A stretch of DNA of 64,000 nucleotides from Synergistaceae bacterium (GTDB lineage Bacteria; Synergistota; Synergistia; Synergistales; Aminobacteriaceae): assembly GCA_017455085.1 (NCBI GenBank), contig JAFTBT010000073.1:6473-70472 (forward strand), read 5' to 3'. Of this stretch, positions 36,709 through 44,401 are shown piece by piece (position 1 is the stretch's first letter; each line of letters opens with the position of its first letter). The notes below the pieces were generated by a model. That model was not told the DNA's origin and ran no database searches. It worked only from the letters and a program-made list of their open reading frames with translations. A program made the position numbers and the translations under genes.

Positions 36709-37902
36709 TTGCGTAGAAGAGCAGGAGGAATCGGAATAATACTCTTGATGGTTGCCCTGATAATCTTTGCGTCCGGAGCAATCGTAGTGTATACAGTCTT
36801 CATGAAGCCCGAAAACATGACGAAGGTCCCGGTGTTCACGGATAGGTCCATTGTCGACGCAGTAGCTGAGGCGGAAGATCTTGGCCTAGTCGTGCAGGTC
36901 GAACAGGTCGCATCAACGTTGACGGAAGGCCGCGTGTTGGCACAGTCTCCGGAAGCAGGTACGGAGTTACGCAAAGGCAAGGTAGTTGTGTTACAGGTGG
37001 CGAAGGGCGGAGAGTTGCACCCAGTCCCGAACGTTGCGGGCAAGAGCATTTCTGAAGCACAGGCCGAAATCAAGGCACAGGGTTTCGCTTTGGGAGATGT
37101 TGTGCGTGTTCGTGAGTCCGGCCACAAGTCGGGGAACGTCATAGCTCAGAGTCCGGCAGCTCCGGCAAATATCGGTGCAGGCAGAAAAATAGACTTGCTC
37201 GTTCAGGATGCAGGGGACGCGAACGGAAATGTGATAGTTCCTGACGTGAACAGGATGACCGAGAAAGAAGCTCGCGGTATTCTCGAAGCTGGGGGCGTGA
37301 AAGTTCAGGGAGTGGATAGAGTCTACAGCCCGCTGTTGCCCGAAGGACTCGCGATAGAGACTCGACCGGCAGCAGGTGCATCCATAAAGGCGGGGCAAGG
37401 TGTGATTCTGAAGCTCGCGACTCAGAGACGGCCTGCGGGATTCATGGACTCTGACAGCAAAAACGTCCGGAAGGTTACCAGCGGAAAGACTGACGACTCA
37501 AAACAGGACGACAAGAAAACTGCTGCAAGGACTCAGACTCCAGCAAAGGCACAGACTCCATCAGAAGCCATCAAGCAGACTACGCAGGCAGCCGCGACTC
37601 AGAGCAAGACTCAGGCACCAGCAAAATCTCAGGCACAGGCCAAGACTCAAGCAGATAACCCAGCGCAAACACAGGCATCTTCAGGTGGCAACAAGACCGC
37701 AAAAGTCCGCTATGTCGTCCCGCCGATCGCCAGACCCATGAATCTCCGGATTGAGCTCACTGACCCGTCAGGCAAACGCAACATCCTCAACAAGCAGGTG
37801 CGTACCGGTGAAGTCGTCAACACCACAGCGAAGTATTCCGGTGAATGCGTGATCACTATGTATCTGGGCGGAGAGTTCGTCTGGCAGGAAAGGCAGAAAT
37901 AG
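36709..37902 (+). CDS. PASTA-domain membrane protein without kinase domain
   Basis: This 397-aa protein has a cytosolic tip, a single transmembrane helix (about 6-28) and three PASTA domains (about 40-105, 106-170, 171-245), recognisable from VPVFTDRSIVDAVAEAEDLG, VPNVAGKSISEAQAEIKAQG and VPDVNRMTEKEARGILEAGG. PASTA domains bind peptidoglycan fragments or beta-lactams. The Ser/Thr kinase usually attached to them is absent. A Gln/Ala/Thr-rich linker (about 260-330) leads to a C-terminal beta domain. The start is TTG; GGGAGGG lies just upstream. It precedes rpe by one base, as kinase/PASTA genes often do. Confidence 0.85.
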   Translation: MRRRAGGIGIILLMVALIIFASGAIVVYTVFMKPENMTKVPVFTDRSIVDAVAEAEDLGLVVQVEQVASTLTEGRVLAQSPEAGTELRKGKVVVLQVAKGGELHPVPNVAGKSISEAQAEIKAQGFALGDVVRVRESGHKSGNVIAQSPAAPANIGAGRKIDLLVQDAGDANGNVIVPDVNRMTEKEARGILEAGGVKVQGVDRVYSPLLPEGLAIETRPAAGASIKAGQGVILKLATQRRPAGFMDSDSKNVRKVTSGKTDDSKQDDKKTAARTQTPAKAQTPSEAIKQTTQAAATQSKTQAPAKSQAQAKTQADNPAQTQASSGGNKTAKVRYVVPPIARPMNLRIELTDPSGKRNILNKQVRTGEVVNTTAKYSGECVITMYLGGEFVWQERQK

Positions 37903-37903
37903 C

Positions 37904-38602
37904 GTGAACACTATGCGCGAGATTCTCATAGCACCCTCACTTTTGGGAGCAGACCCCCTCAATATTTCCGGCTCTATAGACTCACTCGGCAACAATCACG
38001 ACTGGCTGCACCTGGATATTATGGACGGGCATTTTGTGCGTAACCTGTCGTTTGGTCCGGCATTTGCACGCGCTCTCAGGAAAAAATACCCCGACTCGTT
38101 CATAGATACTCACCTGATGGTTGACAGCCTAAACGTAATTTTGCCGCTGTTCATGGAGTCAGGTGTGTCGCTCATAACGATTCATGCAGAGACAGAGCCG
38201 CATTTACTTCACGCATCACTGAGCATGATTCGCAGTGCTGGCCTCAAGGCAGGAATCGCGCTGTGTCCTCCGACTCCGGTGAGCAGTGTGAAATCAGTGT
38301 TAGACCTTGCGGATTTGGTGCTGGTGATGTCAGTGACTCCGGGATTCGGCGGGCAGAAGTTCATAGACGGGACTCTTGAGAAAGTCAGGGAGTTAGTGAG
38401 CCTGAGGGAAGTACACAAACATAGCTACAAGATAGAGATTGACGGCGGAATCAACAGGGAAAATATTACTCGGGCAGTGCGTGCAGGCTGTGATGTTATC
38501 GTCATGGGAAGTGCAGTGTTTGCGCAGGAAGACCCGGGTTTGTGGCTCGCGGACGTAAAAGCGGGCATAAAGGAGGCAATGAACGATTTTGACAGAGCGT
38601 GA
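37904..38602 (+). CDS. rpe: Ribulose-phosphate 3-epimerase
   Basis: Rpe interconverts ribulose-5-phosphate and xylulose-5-phosphate in the pentose phosphate pathway. The TIM barrel shows IAPSLLGADPLNI, HLDIMDGHFV (metal-binding His and Asp), DTHLMV, MSVTPGFGGQKFI and EIDGGINRENI with the catalytic Asp. Length is 232 aa. The GTG at 37904 is 11 bases from AGGAAAGG; an ATG at 37913 is possible. The 3' end overlaps the RodZ-like gene by 14 bases. Confidence 0.95.
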   Translation: MNTMREILIAPSLLGADPLNISGSIDSLGNNHDWLHLDIMDGHFVRNLSFGPAFARALRKKYPDSFIDTHLMVDSLNVILPLFMESGVSLITIHAETEPHLLHASLSMIRSAGLKAGIALCPPTPVSSVKSVLDLADLVLVMSVTPGFGGQKFIDGTLEKVRELVSLREVHKHSYKIEIDGGINRENITRAVRAGCDVIVMGSAVFAQEDPGLWLADVKAGIKEAMNDFDRA

Positions 38603-39461
38603 AGATGTCCTAGTATCACTTGGGCAGCAGGTGAAGGAGTCTCGTGAAGCAGCAGGTATGACTCTGGAGACGGTATTTGACCGCACAAAGATACGTCCTG
38701 AATATTTGCGCGGCATTGAGGCGGGGAACTACGAGGGATTTCCTGAGGTGGTGTACATCAAGGGATTCATCCGGACATACCTCAAGCTGATAGGAGCTGA
38801 AGAACTCTACAATGATTTTGCGGCGTGTCTGGACAGCACGGAACTTCCCAGAAAACCGCAGCAGCAGGATATTCGGCCACACAAGAGCATGAAGAATATT
38901 CTCGGCAACGGCTCATCACTTCCGAAGGGTTTCAAACCGGCATCGCACTTCTGGCTGTTTTTGGTGCTGGTGGCGGCTCTCGTGGGAACAGGTATGTATG
39001 TCTGGTATGCAGTAACTTACGGCGGGCTGGACCTGAAGAATTTCAAGCTGTTCAACTTTTCGGGAGCAGGCGGACCAATGGCGGCTAATGTCTCGTCTGA
39101 CAATACAGCAGTCGAAGTTACCGAAGTGATCGAGAGCGTAACCGTGTCCGATGACGTTTCGGAGGACGAAGAACCCGAAGAACCCGCACCGACTCCGTAT
39201 CTTGAGATTCATGCGGCAAATGACGTGTGGATGAGCGTATCTTTCGGGAATGCACAGCCCGTGTTCAGGAGGACATTACGGCGCGGAGACTCTGTGCGTT
39301 GGGACTTGGCCGAACCCGCAAGAGTGGTGATAGGCAGGCCGTCAGCGGCTCAGGTGATTCTGAACGGGCAGGACTTGGGCATAGTGAATCCCAGAGCGAG
39401 ACGTTCGGAGACGTATATATACAATCCTGACGGGACATACAGGCAGGCTAATAGCAGATAG
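38589..39461 (+). CDS. RodZ-like protein: cytosolic HTH, one TM helix, DUF4115
   Basis: This 290-aa protein has an N-terminal helix-turn-helix (LGQQVKESREAAGMTLETV, IRPEYLRGIEAGNY, YIKGFIRTYLKLIG), one transmembrane helix at about 120-142 and a periplasmic C-terminal domain (about 205-285, DUF4115-like: VWMSVSF, LRRGDSVRWDL, VILNGQDLG). RodZ links MreB to the elongation machinery and sets rod shape. The TTG start is 11 bases from AAAGGAGG inside rpe. The signal peptidase gene follows directly. Confidence 0.87.
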   Translation: MTEREDVLVSLGQQVKESREAAGMTLETVFDRTKIRPEYLRGIEAGNYEGFPEVVYIKGFIRTYLKLIGAEELYNDFAACLDSTELPRKPQQQDIRPHKSMKNILGNGSSLPKGFKPASHFWLFLVLVAALVGTGMYVWYAVTYGGLDLKNFKLFNFSGAGGPMAANVSSDNTAVEVTEVIESVTVSDDVSEDEEPEEPAPTPYLEIHAANDVWMSVSFGNAQPVFRRTLRRGDSVRWDLAEPARVVIGRPSAAQVILNGQDLGIVNPRARRSETYIYNPDGTYRQANSR

Positions 39462-39475
39462 GAGTGATTTATACA

Positions 39476-40021
39476 ATGGCAGAAGCAGCAGCAAAACCTT
39501 GGTGGCGCGAGACCATAGAGACAATAATTTGGGCGTTCGTGCTGGCGATGATCATCCGGACGTTCATAGTGCAGGCGTTTTGGATTCCGAGCGGGTCAAT
39601 GATTCCGACGCTGGAGGTCAACGACAGAGTACTGGTAGCGAAATTCTGGAACTGGTTTTTTGAGCCGTCTAGGGGGTCGCTGTACGTGTTCAAGTACCCG
39701 ATGGACAGGGACAGGGATTTTGTGAAGAGAGTGATTGCCGTTCCGGGTGACGTTGTGGACATCAAGGACGGAGTCGTGTACGTCAACGGTCAGGCGCTTG
39801 ATGAGCCATACGTCAAGAATCACGACAGGTTCACCATGAGACCGAGCAATATTTTTCCTGAAGTGCCGTTCACAGTTCCGGAGAAAAAGTACTTCATGCT
39901 CGGCGACAATAGGGGAAATTCTCAGGACAGCAGATTTTGGGGATTTGCTTCCCTTGACGACATGAGAGGGCCAGTATTTTGCAGGTATTGGCCGCTGAAC
40001 AGAATCGGCATCCCGAAGTAA
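39476..40021 (+). CDS. lepB: Signal peptidase I
   Basis: LepB removes signal peptides from exported proteins at the outer face of the inner membrane. The N-terminal helix (about 14-34) is followed by the catalytic Ser in IPSGSMIPTL and the catalytic Lys in DFVKRVIAVPGD. GDNRGNSQDSRFWG (box E) is near the C-terminus. At 181 aa it is a compact type. I chose the ATG at 39476, 8-9 bases after GATAGGAG, over a GTG at 39464 that overlaps this site. Confidence 0.95.
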   Translation: MAEAAAKPWWRETIETIIWAFVLAMIIRTFIVQAFWIPSGSMIPTLEVNDRVLVAKFWNWFFEPSRGSLYVFKYPMDRDRDFVKRVIAVPGDVVDIKDGVVYVNGQALDEPYVKNHDRFTMRPSNIFPEVPFTVPEKKYFMLGDNRGNSQDSRFWGFASLDDMRGPVFCRYWPLNRIGIPK

Positions 40022-40028
40022 AACAGCC

Positions 40029-41024
40029 GTGTCAAGAACAGTATGGTATCCCGGCCACATGGCTAAGGGTGCGAGAAAACTCAATGAATTAGTCAGCAAA
40101 CTTGATGTTATTGTGGAGGTCAGGGACTCACGAGCTCCGGCCTCTACGTCTTCGCCGCTGATAAAGGCTCTTGCGAAAATCAAGCCCGTTATTCATGTAC
40201 TCTCACGCAAAGATTTGGCAGACCCCGAAAAGTTAGCCCTGTGGATGAACGCGCTGAAGCATACTTATTCCGCAGACCTCAGGAAACGTGAAGGGCTCTC
40301 CGCGATCCGTAAAGCAATCCTGAAGTTCAAGCCCGAACACAGGGAAGTCAGACTCGCAGTCGTAGGTATCCCGAACGTAGGGAAGTCTCTGCTGCTGAAC
40401 TCGCTTATCGGGAAGGCCAATGCAGGAGTCGGGAATATTCCGGGCATCACGAAATCCGTGAGCTGGTACAGAAATGATGGAATGCTGATAGTGGACTCTC
40501 CGGGGATTCTTGATCCACATGCTGAGGCAGGAGCGCACTTGATTCTGTCGTGGCTTGGGTGTGCGAAGGCGGAAGTAGTGGGCGGCTGGGAGAATGCAGC
40601 GTTGGGGCTGATACGTTTCCTTAAGGCTAAGGGGATGAGTGAGGTTCTTCCTGTAGAGAGTGTTTGCGGAAATACATCATCACCATCACGTGAGAGTATC
40701 GACAGGAACACACCATCACTATCACGTGAAAGCATTAACGGTGCATGTGTTGACGGAAATAAACCACCATCACGTGAGAGTATCGACAGGAACACACCAT
40801 CACCATCACGTGAAAGCATTAACGCAGCGATCCCAGCATTGACGCTTGAGGCTATCGGCAGAAAATACGGCTGTCTGATCTCCGGCGGCCGCATCAACAT
40901 GGAACTTGCAGGACAAAAATTCATAGAGGCTTTTTCTTCAGGAAGGCTTGGGAAAATTTGCCTTGAGCTTCCCAACGAAGAAAGAGCAATAGACTTTAGA
41001 GATGAGGCAGCTGACATTGTTTAA
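40029..41024 (+). CDS. rbgA: Ribosome biogenesis GTPase YlqF/RbgA, with internal repeat insertion
   Basis: This circularly permuted GTPase acts in late assembly of the 50S subunit. VWYPGHMAKGARKL opens the protein, followed by the permuted order G4 (SRKDLADP), G1 (GIPNVGKSLLLN), G2 (GITKSVSW) and G3 (DSPGILDP). Between the GTPase and the C-terminal RNA-binding part (ALTLEAIGRKYGCL to the end), about residues 213-265 form a Ser/Arg/Asn-rich stretch not expected in the family, encoded by two in-frame DNA repeats (PSRESIDRNTPS twice). The start is GTG with a weak site. It overlaps rnhB by 23 bases if the latter starts at 41002. Confidence 0.9.
   Translation: MSRTVWYPGHMAKGARKLNELVSKLDVIVEVRDSRAPASTSSPLIKALAKIKPVIHVLSRKDLADPEKLALWMNALKHTYSADLRKREGLSAIRKAILKFKPEHREVRLAVVGIPNVGKSLLLNSLIGKANAGVGNIPGITKSVSWYRNDGMLIVDSPGILDPHAEAGAHLILSWLGCAKAEVVGGWENAALGLIRFLKAKGMSEVLPVESVCGNTSSPSRESIDRNTPSLSRESINGACVDGNKPPSRESIDRNTPSPSRESINAAIPALTLEAIGRKYGCLISGGRINMELAGQKFIEAFSSGRLGKICLELPNEERAIDFRDEAADIV
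40682..40824. repeat. In-frame direct repeat inside ylqF/rbgA
   Basis: About 59 bases at 40682-40740 recur at 40766-40824 with very few changes (offset 84, i.e. 28 codons). Each copy itself holds two versions of ATCACGTGARAG. The frame is kept. Confidence 0.85.
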
Positions 41025-41706
41025 CGACTTGATATTAACACCGCGCGCAGACCAGAAAGAAGTAAAAATCATGCTGAAACAGCTTTGTAAACGCGGAGCA
41101 GTCATCGGCACAGACGAGGCAGGCAGAGGAGCATTAGCAGGGCCGGTGATCGGAGCGTCAGTGTATTTGACACCCGCACAGGAAAAGAAACTAGTTGCCA
41201 TGAAGTTACGCGACTCCAAGAAAATGACACCAAAAACCCGCGAAAAACTCTTTGAGGCTATGCAGGAAATGGGTGTACTCTGGGAAATACATTCAGGCAC
41301 AATCCAACGCATAGAGCGCGACAATATTTTGCAGGCGTCATTATGGTCTATGGGTATGAGTGCGAAGAAAATAGCCCAGAAACTCGACAAGCCTTTAGCC
41401 TGCGTGATAGTCGACGGCACAGAACGAATCCCCAAGCTGGATTACCCGCAGTGGACTCTGATCATGGCGGATAATCTTGTGCCAGCGGTGTCTGCTGCGT
41501 CAGTAGTCGCGAAAGTTTTGCGAGACAGGCTTATGGTGGAACTCTCACCGAAATATCCGGAGTATAACTTTGCGCAGAACAAGGGCTATCCTACGGCTGA
41601 ACACATGGACACAGTTGCACGTATAGGCATGAGCAAGGTACACAGGCCGTATTTCTGCAAGAAGATAGTGGAACTCAACAGGGGCAGCATAAATGCCGTC
41701 GATTAA
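41002..41706 (+). CDS. rnhB: Ribonuclease HII
   Basis: RNase HII cuts RNA in RNA-DNA hybrids, including single ribonucleotides in DNA. Catalytic acidic residues appear in GTDEAGRGALAGPV (Asp, Glu), VDGTERIP (Asp) and in the region ADNLVPAVSAASVVAKVLRD. The far end NKGYPTAEHMDTV is typical. ATG 41002 would give 234 aa and overlap ylqF; ATG 41071, preceded by AAAGAAG, would give 211 aa and starts just before the conserved core. I cannot decide between them. The 3' end overlaps the ylqG-like gene by 14 bases. Confidence 0.93.
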   Translation: MRQLTLFNDLILTPRADQKEVKIMLKQLCKRGAVIGTDEAGRGALAGPVIGASVYLTPAQEKKLVAMKLRDSKKMTPKTREKLFEAMQEMGVLWEIHSGTIQRIERDNILQASLWSMGMSAKKIAQKLDKPLACVIVDGTERIPKLDYPQWTLIMADNLVPAVSAASVVAKVLRDRLMVELSPKYPEYNFAQNKGYPTAEHMDTVARIGMSKVHRPYFCKKIVELNRGSINAVD

Positions 41707-42802
41707 CGTTCAGGTCGACCAGGGGTACAACCAAGCACAGCAGAACATCAGCACCGGAGCTCGGCAGGGTCAGATTTCGACTCAGCCGCAGATACAATCG
41801 CCTGCACAGATCGCCGCAAGACTCGCCGGAGTCAAAACCGGGACAGTCGTAGAAGGCAGCGTGTTATCCCAAAACTCTGACGGGACGTATTTAGTGCGCG
41901 TTGACGTGAACGGTGTACCGCAGGAGCTTCGTGCGAGGGCTACACTGTCGCTGATTCCGGGCGAACACTTCCGGGCGGTGTGGGATGCTTCCGGTCCGGA
42001 CGGAGTGCCTGTGCTGAGGTTGTCGCAGGGTGAATTGTCGTTCCTGTCGCAGATCCCAGCACGTGATCGTGAACTGGCTACGGCTTTGCTTTCGCGTGGT
42101 CTGCCGTTGTCGAGCGAGGTGCTTAATGCCATAAAGGACGCTTGGCGAAAAAACGGGAGCGACTCCGGTGAGTTGTCTTCGTTCATAGAGCTTTGGGCGC
42201 GTGATGTCCCGATGACGCAGGAGAATGCAGCTCTGCTCTCACAGTATGCGGCCATGAACGGCCAAGAGGCTACGGAGATGTGGAACAGAATCCGCAAGGA
42301 GCTTCGTGAACGTACAAAGGGCGGCAGTGATCCTGTGAAGGCGTTGCGCGACATGAAGGACGGCAGCGATGACATAGCGAAGTTTTTGCAGGCACAGTCG
42401 ATCCTGATGAAATCCCCCAGAAATGACGTGAACCCCGCGCTTTTGGCAGCACCCTTCTGGCCGCTGATGGAGAACTCTTCGCAGAACATGACCGCGAAAA
42501 TCTACGTTGGGAGGTCTGCGCAGGAGGACGGGCAAAAATATTGGCAGGTAGGCTTCGGAATCACTGGCTCAGTGTTGGGAGAAGTTGGCGGACTTGTGGA
42601 GAGCGACGGCAAGAGCTGCAACCTGACGCTGAACGCAGAAAAACCGGAGACCTGCAAGATTCTGGAACGGAGGCGTAGAGAACTTCGGAGGGAACTTCAG
42701 GGGCTGGAGATCCCTGTAACGTTCATAGGCATCGCGAGAAAAGCTCCTGAGACTGAACGAGATATGCTGCTTGCTGGGCGCGGACTGGATATTACGGTGT
42801 GA
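41693..42802 (+). CDS. YlqG-like protein with remote FliK-like character
   Basis: This 369-aa protein begins with a Gln-rich low-complexity stretch (about 1-45), then a small beta domain (VLSQNSDGTYLVRV, LSLIPGEHFRAV), a helical middle, and a C-terminal region (about 265-365) resembling the hook-length-control domain of FliK (LGEVGGLVESDGKSCNLTLN). It lies between rnhB and the FlhB C-terminal-like gene, the place of ylqG in Bacillus. FliK and FlhB work together in flagellar export switching, but no flagellar genes are here. The call rests mainly on position; similarity to FliK is a guess. Confidence 0.5.
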   Translation: MPSINVQVDQGYNQAQQNISTGARQGQISTQPQIQSPAQIAARLAGVKTGTVVEGSVLSQNSDGTYLVRVDVNGVPQELRARATLSLIPGEHFRAVWDASGPDGVPVLRLSQGELSFLSQIPARDRELATALLSRGLPLSSEVLNAIKDAWRKNGSDSGELSSFIELWARDVPMTQENAALLSQYAAMNGQEATEMWNRIRKELRERTKGGSDPVKALRDMKDGSDDIAKFLQAQSILMKSPRNDVNPALLAAPFWPLMENSSQNMTAKIYVGRSAQEDGQKYWQVGFGITGSVLGEVGGLVESDGKSCNLTLNAEKPETCKILERRRRELRRELQGLEIPVTFIGIARKAPETERDMLLAGRGLDITV

Positions 42803-42805
42803 GAC

Positions 42806-43084
42806 ATGGCAGACAATAACAACAAACCTGATAAGGCCGTCGCAGTTAAGTACGACAGCAAAAAAATGGCCGCTCCCAAAGTCGTGGCTAAAGGTGAAGG
42901 CTTCCTTGCCCGCAAAATAGTCGAACGCGCTGTAGAGGCTGATGTACCTATCGTCGAAGATGCCGCACTCGTCTCCGCATTGATCTCCCTCGAACTCGGC
43001 GAAGAAATCCCCGCAGAACTCTACGAAGTCGTCGCAAGAGTCCTCGCTTGGGTCTACAGGCTCGACAAAGAAGCTCAATCATGA
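42806..43084 (+). CDS. YlqH-like protein: stand-alone FlhB cytosolic C-terminal domain
   Basis: This 92-aa protein matches the cytosolic part of FlhB/YscU: AVAVKYDSKKMAAPKVVAKGEG, then ARKIVERAVEADVPIVEDAALVSAL, LELGEEIPAELYEVVARVLAWVY. The NPTH self-cleavage motif that FlhB itself has is absent, as is the membrane part. It sits 3 bases after the ylqG-like gene, the same place as ylqH in Bacillus. Its stop overlaps the yraN start (ATGA). Function is unknown. Confidence 0.8.
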   Translation: MADNNNKPDKAVAVKYDSKKMAAPKVVAKGEGFLARKIVERAVEADVPIVEDAALVSALISLELGEEIPAELYEVVARVLAWVYRLDKEAQS

Positions 43085-43458
43085 ACCGCGCTCACCAGAT
43101 CGGACAGTTCGCAGAAGACACCGCCGCAGAATATCTCGTGTCCATAGGCTGGAGAGTCTTGGCCCGCAACGTCAGGAACTCGTACGGTGAACTAGATATC
43201 ATTGCTCTCGACACAAAAACTCAGCCCATAGAATTAGTAGTTGTTGAAGTTCGATGCAGGACGCTCGGAAAAATGCAGTCCCCTTTGGAATCAATAGGCT
43301 CCCGGAAGCTCCGTACACTGCTCAGAGCCTCACAGGAGTATGTTGACGATTTGAACTGGTCAGGTTTTTGGAGGATTGACGTTATCGGGATTACCCTTCA
43401 GGACAAGAACAGCCTCGATAACTGGGAGCTGGAACACGTCAAAAATATCACCGCTTAG
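43081..43458 (+). CDS. YraN family endonuclease-like protein (UPF0102)
   Basis: This 125-aa protein is of the UPF0102 family with a predicted Holliday-junction-resolvase-like PD-(D/E)XK fold. GQFAEDTAAEYLVSIGWRVLARN, YGELDIIALD (catalytic Glu and Asp) and VVVEVRCRTLGKMQSPLESI (E-x-R/K) are conserved. I start at the ATG at 43081, which overlaps the previous stop, rather than at an upstream in-frame ATG that adds 11 unrelated residues. The stop overlaps that of the convergent binding-protein gene by 3 bases, leaving no room for a terminator outside coding DNA. Confidence 0.9.
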   Translation: MNRAHQIGQFAEDTAAEYLVSIGWRVLARNVRNSYGELDIIALDTKTQPIELVVVEVRCRTLGKMQSPLESIGSRKLRTLLRASQEYVDDLNWSGFWRIDVIGITLQDKNSLDNWELEHVKNITA

Positions 43459-44282
43459 GGCAGTACTTGATATGACCTCGCTATACTTCTGTCCATGATT
43501 CTGTGACGTTCACGTGTCGATATTCCCTCAAGTGCATGGTTGATCTCATCCAGCAGCTTTTTATTGCCCTTACGCACTCCAGCGCATATACCGTTGAAAT
43601 TCAGCTTGAACCCCTTGCCTTCAGGAAAACGAATCACCTTCACGTTGTCGTACTGCCGCTCGTAAGTATGTCCAGTATCCAGATTAATCACTGTCCCGTC
43701 AGCTTCGTTATGCACTACCATTCTGAGCATCTCAGAAACAGTATTCACCGGCGTAAGGTGTATAGCTCCCAAAATCTGCCCTATAGCCGCGTCAAGATTC
43801 GTGTTGCTCTGCGCCACAAGCCTCGCTCCCGAAAAGTCCTCAAGAGTTTTTGCATCTGCATAAATGCTTGCCTTGTTCACCAAGATAGTGTATTCGGTCT
43901 TGGCGATCTCGTACGTCTCGGAAAAGTCAGCCCGTTTGCGTCTCTCTTCTGTGTCCAGCATACCGGAAAATACCGCGTCAATCTCACGCCTCTCAAGTGC
44001 AGGAATCAAATCACTCCACGCTAATTTTCTGACCTCAAGATCAGCATGCATCTCTTCAGCGACAAGTTTGGCGATTTGGAGATCGTAGCCTTCTGCGTAA
44101 TGTCCCGGCTCGTTCACTATGGGAAGGTTTGTGTCGGTCTTGTATGTTTCGAGCCAGTTGTTGGGTGCATAATCGCATTCAACGCCTATGCGGATGGTAT
44201 GCCTTTCACCGAAATTTTCAGCAGCATAGTAACAAAACACGCCTAGTATCAGAATCAACAGCAGTAAATATTTCTTCATCAT
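43455..44282 (-). CDS. Amino-acid-type ABC substrate-binding protein (SBP_bac_3), copy A
   Basis: This 275-aa protein has an N-terminal hydrophobic segment (MMKKYLLLLILILGVFCYY) serving as signal peptide or anchor. The family-3 binding domain contains RIGVECDYAPNNW, YAEGYDLQIAKLVAEEM, WSDLIPALERREIDAVFSGM and RRKRADFSETY. Typical ligands are polar amino acids. The start at 44282 follows AAGGAGTG by 8 bases; the open frame runs further up without family sequence. It is a tandem paralogue of the gene at 44402-45229. No permease or ATPase gene is near. Confidence 0.88.
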   Translation of the reverse strand: MMKKYLLLLILILGVFCYYAAENFGERHTIRIGVECDYAPNNWLETYKTDTNLPIVNEPGHYAEGYDLQIAKLVAEEMHADLEVRKLAWSDLIPALERREIDAVFSGMLDTEERRKRADFSETYEIAKTEYTILVNKASIYADAKTLEDFSGARLVAQSNTNLDAAIGQILGAIHLTPVNTVSEMLRMVVHNEADGTVINLDTGHTYERQYDNVKVIRFPEGKGFKLNFNGICAGVRKGNKKLLDEINHALEGISTRERHRIMDRSIARSYQVLP

Positions 44283-44401
44283 CAGAATCACTCCTTGAGT
44301 AGAGTTGTGGAAATTATAGCGGCTGTGGTCAATAATCTTGTTGATGCAATATACACTTTCACGAACTGCTGGCAACGATCGCGCAGATTTTCAGGTATGT
44401 G

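Noticed and set aside
40660..40842. A His-rich plus-strand frame (runs of HHHH) within ylqF
   Set aside because: It only reflects the CACCATCAC repeats read in another frame; the ylqF frame continues through and ends normally.
41693..43084. A flagellar or type III secretion locus
   Set aside because: Only the FliK-like and FlhB-C-like orphans are present; no export-apparatus, basal-body or filament genes accompany them.
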